DNA of 64,000 nt from Chamaecyparis obtusa (lineage: Eukaryota; Streptophyta; Pinopsida; Cupressales; Cupressaceae). Position 1 is the stretch's first letter, and each line of letters starts with the position of its first letter. The position numbers and the translations under genes are program-made. Of the stretch, positions 45,908 through 55,760 are shown piece after piece. The notes below the pieces were generated by a model. The model was given only the letters and a program-made list of their open reading frames with translations. It was not told the origin of the DNA and ran no database searches. The stretch covers positions 213,501 to 277,500 of the forward strand of contig BSBK01003566.1 in assembly GCA_027943335.1 (NCBI GenBank). The letters run 5' to 3'.

Positions 45908-46522
45908 AAAATAAGAGATAAGAATCTCAAGCTTGAGTGAAAGCTCACAAAAAGATAGTTGAATCAAGAAAATCAAGGAATTGAGGATTAAAATCCAATA
46001 GGTATTGCCCCCTCAGAATCGAAATTGAAATCAGGTAGAGGAGAGACAACAAATTGATAAAGATGATCAAATCATAAAGAAATCACAATCGAGGATAAGG
46101 GTCAATAGAATAACCATTAAGCAATGAAAACATGCCCCTGTGATGAATTAGAAGAAAAGAAATGGGGTGAATGAAAGACTAGAAAATTTGAGAGACATGG
46201 AAAGGAAGAAATTCCATCAAAGATCGAAGAGTTTCCATCAAAGATCGAAGAGTTATGCCTCAAAAAGGGTCTGTCAACTGCGCAAAAGAGGGAGAAGATT
46301 TGAAATGCAATTTTGACTATCAAGATGACTTTGGATTTTGATTTTGAGTCCAAAAATGGATCCAGGACGTTGAAATTAGCTAGGGGTGCAATTTTTGCGC
46401 AATTCTAAGGTATTTGAAAAATTGGTCAAAAAGTCAAAATGCTATAAAAGAGGTAAAAGGTGTCATTTTCAAAATCATTTGACTTTTAACTATTTGAGAA
46501 TCTAGAGCTCTGAGAGATAGCG
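45908..46522. other. Upstream region of the antisense PMD gene in element C
   Basis: No coding. A tandem copy of TTCCATCAAAGATCGAAGAG occurs at about 46211-46250. CTATAAAAGAGG at 46440-46452 is a good TATA box about 75 bp before the PMD ATG on the plus strand, so the captured gene may have kept its own promoter. Confidence 0.5.
46441..46449 (+). promoter_or_regulatory. Possible TATA box of the captured PMD gene
   Basis: CTATAAAAG, about 75 bp upstream of the ATG at 46523 and in PMD orientation (opposite to element C). Confidence 0.45.
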
Positions 46523-48823
46523 ATGGCTCAACCAATAGGAGTTCCCATCCACAGACATCGATTTGAGTGCTCTCAGTTGCACAACCGGCCTCCACATTAT
46601 GGTGCCCCAGTATGTTTCTGAAAACTAGCCGTTGTTTGAGTCATTTATAGCATTTAATGCATATTTAGCATGTTTTTGAAATTTTGAAATTCTTAGTTTT
46701 AGGCGAACTATCACGCGATACTTTAGAAGTATCGTGCCCTTTGGGAAGAAACATCCCGTGATACTTCGTGGGTCCCTAAAGTATCGCACGTATAGATACT
46801 AGTATCGCATGATAATTGGTGAACTATTGCACGATATCGGGTGAAGTATCACACAGCCAAAGGTGTATCGCACTACTATAGAGAGAAGTATCGCACGATA
46901 CTTCTCTGTAAAACTTAAAATTTTGAATCATTTTGAGCAAAGTAAGACATGGGTCCAGACAATAGTTATGCTTTAAGTGTCCTACACTGATTTTCATCAT
47001 AGTATGTACTGACATATGGCTGGGTTGAATGGTTTGCAGGAGGTCTTTCTGGCATTGATCATCAGAGTGCCGAAGGTAGTGGGATTGAGATGTGTCAGAA
47101 ACCTAGATGATCCAGGTGAGGATGACATCAGGGCAATGGGATTCTGATACCTGTTGCGGTTCCCATATATTAGGGCCGATCATGGGCTACTGATAGCCTT
47201 GGCTGAGTGATGGCATAGTGAGCACAACACATTTCACTTGCCGATAGGAGAGGCATCCATCACACTAGAGGATGTCTACAGGATTCTACGAGTACCATGC
47301 CACGGTGATCCTGTAAGTATAATCATGTTTTTAGATATAATTTTGTAAGTGTAATGTTTCCATATGATGAAAACTAACATGATTTGTGTGTTGACTCAGG
47401 TGTATTATGATCAGGATGCCACTAAGGGACGACGAGTCCTCTAGGAGATGTTCCAGGATGTTACCATTCTAGATAGGCATGTTAGTTGGGAGAGGTTGAT
47501 AGATGATTTTGGTCAAGATTTTCCTATGCCATGCATTGTGGCATCATTCATTTCATAAATCTTGATGACCAATCGCAGTCAGAAGGGATTTCCTCTTGGA
47601 TGGGGTAGGCTATTGGTTAATTTAGTGGGCAAACCTCAACGTATGGCATGGGGTCTTGCCATACTGGCAAAGATGTACCATGAGCTGCATGAGATCATCT
47701 ATAGGGACAGTCAGACATGGGCATGTGGTGCCATCTTGGCACAAGTGTGGGCATGGGAGCACATCACTGTGGTGCACCCTAGGGTTCACCCGAGAGAGAG
47801 GAGATACCCATATATCTACAGATATGCAGGGTTCATATCTCATGCTCATACAAGGGATGTGACACATTATAGGCAGATCTTGGATGAGATGACCTCATTC
47901 ACATGGAGGCCATACAGGGATGCTGAGGCATGGGGAGATGTAGAGGATGAGCTGAGTTATATGTTGTGCACTTGGCCACTGGTAGGTCAACACTCAGAGA
48001 TTGTTGAGAGATTCTACATCACTCAGGTATGGTGACAGTTCGGGAGGCAGCAGTGAGTCTCCACAGAGATGACTACCTATGCAAGGGCTAGAGATGAGGA
48101 GGGACATGGGTGGCTACCCATGTTAGACTATCAGTGAGCTATCGAGGAGACAACTAGGATTAGGAGGGAGCCCTGGGAGTATCTCCCAGACATGGAGGAT
48201 GCAGGAGCTGATGCAACATATAGGGAAGAGTGATGGAGGGCACCATTCCCTCGATTCACTATACTAGATGTAGCATAGGTTACCCCAGGAGGAGGAGACA
48301 AAGGAGATGATGAGGGAAGAGGAGGAGGCTAGGTTAGAGAGGTGGGAGAGGGATCTAGAGTTGGTGGCCAGAAATGGCCATGAGATCAGGGCTCAAGGAG
48401 TGGGGAGGTGCAGAGACCTTCTCAGGAGCAGGTACAGGGATAGGTGCAGGTGGATCTAGCTGCAGGGGATGATTTGAGAGCCCGCATTCAGACTCTTGAG
48501 ATAGAGATTCAATAGCTGAGGATCACTATAGCAGTACAGGATCAACAACTAGTGGATCTGAGATTAGAGAGAGACCAGTAGATTAGAGATCTCAGGGTAG
48601 AGATAGCACGCCGTGAGACGGCAGCACAGGTAGCTACACTAGAGATCTGACGGGAGGCAGCTAGAGCAGCATATTATCATGGACTCTATCTCTAGGCAGT
48701 TCCAGAGGGTTAGAGAGCATCATCATATTCTCAGAGGGTAGGAGCATCATATATGGTTCCTGACAGGGCAGCTGCACCACCCCCTCCTCCACCAGTGCCA
48801 CATGATGGAGCCGGCGTGTCCTA
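46523..48823 (+). pseudogene. Antisense plant mobile domain (PMD) gene with two introns, captured in element C
   Basis: Exon 1 is 46523-46609 (GVPIHRHRFECSQLHNR, ends PPHYGAP), donor GTATGT. Exon 2 is 47040-47312 after TTTGCAG: FPYIRADHGLLIALAE, NTFHLPIGEASITLEDVY, RILRVPCHGDP, donor GTAAGT. Exon 3 is 47400 to the stop at 48821-48823 after GACTCAG: VYYDQDATKG, SQKGFPLGWGRLLVNL, QRMAWGLAILAKMYHEL, AQVWAWEHITVVHPR, TFTWRPYRDAEAWG-like sequence, then a coiled-coil-like tail (LRARIQTLEIEIQ) and a Pro-rich end. Both introns are phase 0. About 17 in-frame stops (mostly TAG at Q and TGA at R or W) but no frameshift. PMD proteins of the MAIN/MAIL1 type act in the nucleus in transposon silencing and gene expression. 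It is probably a pseudogene now. Confidence 0.88.
46712..46907. repeat. Palindromes built on CGATACTT/AAGTATCG in PMD intron 1 of element C
   Basis: At 46716-46734 (CGATACTT/AAGTATCG, loop TAG), 46758-46789 (GTGATACTT/AAGTATCGCAC) and 46882-46907, a perfect inverted repeat with 12-nt arms (AGAGAAGTATCG/CGATACTTCTCT) around CA. Related single copies lie between them (TCGCATGATA, TTGCACGATATCG). All are within the 430-nt intron 1. Confidence 0.8.
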
Positions 48824-50190
48824 GGTCTAGGGCTTAGGTTTAGATGTGATGTTAGATGATACTATTGAGACTTTGATCCAGTTGGGATCTCATTTGTATG
48901 GTTTATATCAATGATGACATTGTACCATGACTTTGCTTTTATATATGAGATATACTGGATGTTGGATATATCATATTTGATTGTCTCACTTGGATGTTGT
49001 ATCAGTTTTCATATGTATTGTCTTGTCTTATTTGCTCAAAATGTTGATGTATGTGCTTATGTATGTTCACTCTCTCATAGATGTAGGTTCGATTCTCATG
49101 TATATGATATAGACTCATGTTTCTAAAAATGACATTTTTGTTTTAGGGATATGGATATAATGATACGATTAACCCCTTGTGATGAATAGGAATAGGTTCA
49201 AGATGAAAAAGACAAGGAGTGAAAGATGTGATCGAGAAGAAAAAAAGGTGAGTGCAGTCAACTGACAGGTCCACGTAAGATGAAAAGGAGAGCTCTTTCC
49301 ATATGCAAAGTGAAAAACTAGACTAACATGAACCTAAAATGCAAGCTACTATGAAAAGTGGTTGACTTGTAAGGTCGCAATGCTTATAGACATCTAATTA
49401 TCATCATCGGGCTTTATTGGGAGTGTTAGAAGATCATACAATGCACACTAGCATAACTATGTGAATATGAATATGATCTTTATTAGATAGAAATGTGGAA
49501 ATCCTACCTAGGCATCAAAGACATGTAGGTCAAGATGACTAGTGCAGTGAGATCACCTAAGTTTGATATGGAAAGATTATGCTTGTATCAAGACACATGA
49601 AAGTCAGGATAGCTAGAAGCATGCACTCACTAAAACAGTCAAGGATAATACCTTGTTAATCCATAGTGTCAAGTAAGACCAGCATAAATGCTCATGACAG
49701 TTAGGACCAACAAAATATACCCACAAGCAGATAAAGAAATAAAACATGTTCTCATACCCTCAGTCTTCTAGCTATGCATCATTGAAAACTTCTTAGGGAG
49801 AGACCACTCATCAAAGAAATCCTCATAGACAACACACAAAGAAAAATAAAGTCAACATATCTCAGCCAGTTGATTGTTTAAGTGCGTGTGTGTTGGTCAT
49901 AGAGTCAAACTCTGAGTATCACATCTTCTTAGTGAGAAATATCAAATTACACTTGGACTATTGGGTAAGACATCTGATAAGTGTTAAGAAACACTCGACG
50001 CAAGGGTATTGTTGAAAAACATTGTCTAGGGTGGTGTTGAAAAACACCTGTTGTGAAATGCCCCAAGAGACAAACGCACCTAAAGGACCTATGCTAACAA
50101 GTATGCCCCCTAGACAAAGACAAAGACCAATTCCAGACCAAGTCAAATAAGGTCAAGGTATGATGGAGAAAGGCTCAGTGTCAAGGATGC
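48824..50190. other. Element C 3' region between PMD gene and pol, mostly featureless
   Basis: No gene. Three small hairpins with arms AGTGTT/AACACT (49980-49995), ATTGTT/AACATT (50008-50023, one mismatch) and GGTGTT/AACACC (50033-50048), each around a 4-nt AAGA or GAAA loop in plus sense. Confidence 0.55.
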
Positions 50191-50224
50191 ATGCTAAAAG
50201 ACAAGGGTGCAAAGGCCTCAAGTA

Positions 50225-50480
50225 GTGCCTGTATCCAGGTTTTCACCACTTGGATTTTTATTGCAATTTTTCTCTTTTTTTCATTTTTTTGTATTTTTGC
50301 TACCAAGGCGCCTGTTTCCAGGTTTTCACCAAGGCACTTTTTCTATTTTTTTGAATTTTTGCATTTTTTGATATTTTTTGTATTTTTTCAGGACTTTTTA
50401 TACTTTTTAGGATTTTTTCAGCACCATATATGAATTTTTTTGGTATTTTTTTAGGATCATAAAATATATACAAAGGATGC
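50225..50480 (-). repeat. A/T-rich tract with GGTGAAAACC motif after pol of element C
   Basis: Minus sense has GGTGAAAACCTGGAAACAGG, then CGCC and CTTGG (around 50340-50305), and a second copy GGTGAAAACCTGGATACAGG (50250-50230), bounded by A-rich runs such as AAAAATACAAAAAAA. The same motif and tract follow pol in element A (9250-9600). Confidence 0.75.
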
Positions 50481-50498
50481 ACCCATGCAGAATGGGCA

Positions 50499-51731
50499 TC
50501 AAGGATAGAACTTCTTTAGGTGCAACACATTAATGGGATCAAGGAGTTGTTCCCCATTCTCATCAGATAACAAATAAGCACCTATACCAAAAGTAGTAGT
50601 GATGACATATGGCCCAATCCAATTAGGTTCAAACTTCCCCTTTTGTTCTCTGTTCTGTTGATTTTTAGGGTTCTCTCACAAAATGAGATCACCTACTTGA
50701 AACTCTCTAGGGTGAACCTTCTTGTTGAATGTCTTGGACATACACTTCTGATATACTCTCATATGATCAAAGGAACCTTTATGCTTTTCATCTAGAAGTT
50801 CTAGTTCCTATAACCTCATGGCACAATAATCCTCATCTGTAATCAAACCTTTGAGAGAGACTCTGAGGGAAGGGATCTCTACTTCTAAAGGTAATACTGC
50901 TTTAGCGCCATAGGTAAAGGCAAAAGGAGTAGCCCCTATAGGTGTGCAAATGCTCATCCTGTAAGCCCATAGTGCTGGATTGAGTTGTAAGTGCCAATCC
51001 CTACCATTCTTATGTACTATCCTATGAAGAATCTTGAGAATGGTTTTATTAGAGGCTTCTGCTTGTCCGTTTCCATGTGGAAAGTAAATAGAGGACCAAT
51101 GTTGCTTGATTTTAAACTTTTTGCATAGGTGCTTAAGGTCCTTATTCTTGAATTGTCCTCCATTATCAGTAATGATCTCAGAAGGCACTCCAAATTGACA
51201 AATAATGTGATTCAGAATAAAGAGTGAAATAGTCTTGCCTGAGGCAACAGAAAGAGGTACTGCCTCTACCCACTTCGTGAAATAATCCATAGCTATGATG
51301 ATAAACTTATGTCCACTTGATGAGTTGGGGTGAATTTTCCCAACAAGGTCAAAGGCCCAGCACTGAAATGGCCAATGAGAAATAGAAGGAATTAGCTCCC
51401 TACCTGGAGCATGAATCAGGTTTCCATGTTTTTGACATTTCTCACAAGACTTAGAGAAAGCTACTGCATCTGCTTGCATTGTGGGCCAATAATACCCCAC
51501 CCTAAGCAATCGACGGGCCATGGCAAGACCGTTAGAATGTCCACCACAAATTCCCTCGTGAATTTTAACTAACGCTTGGTCAGATTCCTCCTTTTCCAAG
51601 CACCTAAGAAGCATCCCATCAAAACCCCTCCTATATAGATCACCAAAAATGAGGGTGTGGCGAGAGGCATTGCAGATGAGATTTCTATGTTCAGAATGGT
51701 TGAAAGTGTCAAGGATGATGCCATCACGAAG
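50499..51731 (-). pseudogene. INT: Element C integrase
   Basis: Zinc finger in KIHEGICGGHS and SCEKCQKHG; core CWAFDLVGKIHP (D), EIITDNGGQFKN (D) and HGNGQAEASNK (E), all catalytic residues intact. C-terminal FNKKVHPREFQVGDLIL, FEPNWIGPYVITT and NVLHLKKFYP before TGA at 50501-50499. Two in-frame stops near the C-terminus and none across the 268 codons of zinc finger and core. Confidence 0.92.
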
Positions 51732-52330
51732 CTATGAATAGATAGCACCATATCGGGAGGACTCATGTGTGACAAGGGTACAGATGACTCGACTTTCAGG
51801 TGAATCAAAGATAGGGTAATGCAGTTCTTCCACTAGGAACTCAAATTGGGACTCATGCTGCTCCAATTGCAAAAGGGAAGCTAATGTAGCCATAACATCT
51901 ACAGCCTTGTTGTCTATCCTAGGGATTTGCTGAAATGTCACAAAAGTGAAATAGCATCTCAAAGAATCAACCATCCTCTTATAGGGTATTAACTTGTCAT
52001 CTTTGGTTTGATACTCTTCATTGACTTGATTGATTATCAATTGTGAATGCCCAAAAACATGCAACTCAGTGATATTCCATTCTATAGCCATCTTTAATCC
52101 ATTTGTTAATGCTTCATATTCTGCTATATTATATGTTCATGGAAAGAGTAATTTGTAAGACTTTGGTATAGTATATCCATGTGGAGAAACAAACAATATC
52201 CCTACACTTGACCCATTTTGCATATTAGAGCCATCAAAGAACATTTTCCAGGTGCGAGATGTGACATGTAATATATGTTCATCAGGAAATTCAACTTGTA
52301 TAGGCATGCTATCCATAACTAGAAAATCAG
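51732..52330 (-). pseudogene. aRNH: Element C second (archaeal-type) RNase H
   Basis: KMFFDGSNMQNGSSVG (first D), NIAEYEALTNGL (E), HVFGHSQLIINQV, where the third catalytic Asp is His (GDSQL in element A), and DNKAVDVMATLA. A TGA replaces Arg before TYNIAEYE. Lies between RNase H and integrase as in element A. The C-terminal spacer contains FEFLVEELHYPIFD. Confidence 0.87.
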
Positions 52331-52739
52331 CAAGTTGGTCTGCAATAGCCTACCCCTTTATGGCCTTTCTTTCAATGTACTTTATGTGAAATTATGATAA
52401 TATCATCATCCACTTAGCAAGCCTTCCTGTGAGAGTAGCCTTACTAAGCAAATATTTTAGAGGATCAATCTTAGCAATTAAGTGTGTAGTATGAGCTAGC
52501 ATGTAATGTTGCAACTTTTGGGAAGCAAACGCCACAGCAAGACAAGCTTTCTCAATGTTATTGTAATTGACCTCATATGACACAAGAGTACGACTTATAT
52601 AGTATATGGCCCTCTCTTTTCCATTTTCATCCAACTGAGCCAACAATGCCCCCAAGGAAGTGTCTGTAGCTGAAATGTATAGGATCAATGGTTTCCCTGG
52701 AATAGGAGGCATTAGAATTGGAGGATTAGCCAAATATTG
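52331..52739 (-). pseudogene. RH: Element C RT-linked RNase H
   Basis: LILYISATDTSLGALLAQ, KERAIYYISRTLVSYEVNY, KACLAVAFASQKLQHYML, ending in two stops before the second RNase H. The first Asp of the usual motif is absent (LYISA). Confidence 0.82.
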
Positions 52740-53640
52740 TTTGATTTGATCTAGGCTCTTTTGATAATTCTCATTCCAAACACAAAAAACACCCTTATGC
52801 ATTGTCTTATTAAAAGGTTGTGCTTTGTCTGCAAGCTGAGAAATAAACCTCCTAATTGACTGAAGATGTCCCTGAAGACTTCTCATTTGACTGATATTTT
52901 GAGGAGGTGGCATATCTGGAATTGCTTGGACCTTTTCAGGATCAACATCTATGCCTTTTGCTGAACTGATAAATCCTAAAAGTTTGCCTGCGGTGACACC
53001 AAATGCACACTTTTTTGGATTTAGCCTAAGTTGAAATTGTTCCATTCGATCTAGAATCACTTCCAAATCTTCAAGGTGTGTATCCCTTTTTCTTGATTTT
53101 GCCAAGGTATCATCCACATAATCTTCCATATTCTTATGCATCATGTCATGAAATATAGTTGTCATAGCTCATTGATAGGTAGCCCCCGCATTCTTTAGTC
53201 CAAATGGCATGACATTCCAACAATAGGTTCCCCATGTGCAAGTGAATGCTATTTTCTCTTGGTCTTCGGGTGCTATCTTAATCTAATTATATCCACTAAA
53301 TCCATCCATTAGAGAGTATATTTCATAACCTGCTGTCATGTCCACTATCATATCAATATTTGGAAGTGGAAAATCATCCTTTGGGCATGCTTTGTTTAAA
53401 TCTCTAAAATCTATACATACACGAATGGAACCATCATGTTTAGAAACTGGTACTATGTTTGAGATCCATTCTGTGTAATCTATGGCTCTGATAAATCCAG
53501 CTCTCAAAAGTTTTTCTAATTCATCTTTGACAAGGAGAGCTACATGTGGATGCATTTTTCTGAGTCTTTGTTTCACTGGTTTGACCCCTGGAGCTATGGA
53601 TAAGTGATGCATTATAAGATTTGTGTCAAGCCCTAGCATG
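52740..53640 (-). pseudogene. RT: Element C reverse transcriptase
   Basis: HHLSIAPGVKPVKQRLRKM, DYTEWISNIVPVSKHDGS, RVCIDFRDLNKACPKDDF, YSLMDGFSGYN*IKI, MPFGLKNAGATYQ*AM, MEDYVDDTLAKS (catalytic YVDD, about 53115), LNPKKCAFGVTAGKLLGF. Two stops, both explicable as C to T change (CAG to TAG, CGA to TGA). Confidence 0.93.
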
Positions 53641-55265
53641 TCTGAATATGTCCATGCAAAATTGATTTTTTTCTTTTGTAGGAATTGTGCATATTTCTTT
53701 GTTTCTTCATCTGATAAAGACTGAGCAAGATGAACTATCTGAGGAGCTTCTTCTGTGTTCAAGTTTACTGGCTTTGTTGGTTCAATCAACACTGAGGATC
53801 TATCCTGAAAATAACTAGACAAGTTATTAAGTACCTCATCCTTAGGCATCTCAAAGAGGTTTTCACCCTTGGATACGTCTTTTCTTTTTACTATTTTCAG
53901 TTCTGACACCACCACAAAGTTGTTTTCACCATCATAACACCTATTCTTTTTCTTTTTTCCTTTTATTTTGAGACCAAGGTACTTAATATTAGGCTCAGTC
54001 ATACTCGTAGTTGGCTCACTGGTGGAAGACACTACTAGCTCAATGGCATTAAGGTAACATGCGATCTCATAGTCATTCTGAAAAGTCAATAGTTGTGGCT
54101 CTTGTGAAATTTGAGACCAATCAATTAAATGGTGGTTGACAATAGGCAAGTTTATGACTGGTTCAACATTGTGAATGTGATGGATGTCAATTTTGGTGAC
54201 CATATATTTAGGATTTATCAAGTTCCCTTCTAAAGTACCTAAATTGGGGTTTGTCCTTCCTAATGAAGTATCATCCACTAAGGCAATTTGAGGATTCCAT
54301 TCCTCTAGCCCTACACTAGGCTCATCAAGTACGTCGGGTTGGGCATTATAGGCTTGAATAACATCAACATCCAAGTCTATAGTTGCATCTGAAAGTGAAT
54401 CCCATTCAAACTCATGTGAATCTATTTCTGAATTTTCAACATTGGGGCCTTGTGATGTAGAAGCCTCACAATTTTGAAGAGTCTCCCCTTCTCTAGAAAT
54501 TTTTTGAACCACAAAAGTATCTGAATCATTATCACCCATCACAGCTAGGATGAGGACACTTTCCCTAGCTAATCTAGCATTCCTATAGTCGCTATCCATC
54601 GTAGCTGGGATAGGAGGACTATCAGTTGTCAAATTTTGAAATTCTCCCCAAAGGAGATTAGTTGAAGGCACCCAATCTTCTGTCATGTCTTGTTGGTTAA
54701 AAAGGTTACATGTGTATTCAGAATTAGAATCACTATCCATCGCAGCTAGGATAGCAGTACTCTTCAGTTTATCACTTTCAAAACTTAAACCCACTGTGGA
54801 TTTGTTGCGTCGTGCAAATAAAGCATGATCTAATGGCTCAGACTTGGCATCCAATCTATGACTAAGGGGGCCATGTCCTGGGTATCCCATGTTTTTCACT
54901 AATGTGTACCCTCTACCATAAACTTTAGGTGAAGGAGAAAAATTTTCATTGTGTTGGTACTTTTCCTCATGATAGATCCATTCTCTTATGACAACTTCCT
55001 CTTTCTCTTCCTGAATGGGAACTGAAGACTCAAAAAACTTTCCAAATAATGTCATTGTAGATGATGAAGGTTTCATATCTGGTGATGGTTTCCCATAGGA
55101 CCTCGGAGAGATCGGCAATTTTGTAAAAGAATCAATTTTATAATCTCCCATCCCAAGATCTATGGTTTTAAACTTCTCCTCGTATTTCTTAAGTGAAATA
55201 CTAGAACTGTCAGCTTCCCTATTCAAAGGTATATGTGATCCAACAGAAATGTTATTAACTGACAA
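53641..55265 (-). pseudogene. Element C protease-RT linker with degraded G-patch
   Basis: Open over 540 codons, acidic. Residues GYTLVKNMGYPGHGPLSH and STVGLSFE (about 54910-54780) occupy the place of the better G-patch of element A. Further conserved parts are EFEWDSLSDATIDLDVDV and FQNDYEIACYLNAIE. The open frame is unusually long for a dead element. Confidence 0.6.
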
Positions 55266-55760
55266 AGTACTATCTCTAGGTATGCAAATTTCTACACCAT
55301 TATGAGGAAACTTAACACACTGGTGATATGTTGATGGGACTGCTCACATTTCATGAATCCATGGCCTACCTAGAAAAATGTTATAGGCTAAAGATCTAAC
55401 ATCAACAATTTGAAATAAGATATCCTTTTCTACTGGGCCAATTTGAATAGGAAAAATGGCCAATCCCTTGGAACTTCTTTATGCTTCATCGTATGCCTTG
55501 ATTGTGATCTTTTTCCTCATATCAATGATTTCTTCAGAATATCCTAGAGCCTTCAACAAACTCATGGTATAAATATTTAGCCCTGCACCCCCATCTATCA
55601 ATACGCGCCTGACACAAGTTTTATGAATCATGACTTCTATGTGTAAGGCCAAGTTATGTGGGTGACTGATGGATTTATCATCTTCTTCTGAGAAAGTGAG
55701 GTAATGAGGGCTAGCCAAATGGTTGACCATATTCTAGAATTGATCAACATCTAAGTTGTT
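55266..55760 (-). pseudogene. pro: Element C aspartic protease
   Basis: VLIDGGAGLNIYTMSLL (about 55605-55555; DGGA in place of DT/SGA) and AYNIFLGRPWIHEM. Stops at about 55480 (TAA) and 55350 (TGA). Same frame as gag and pol. Confidence 0.85.

Noticed and set aside
47622..47867. Minus-strand open frame in the PMD exon 3 region
   Set aside because: Shadow of the PMD frame on the plus strand.
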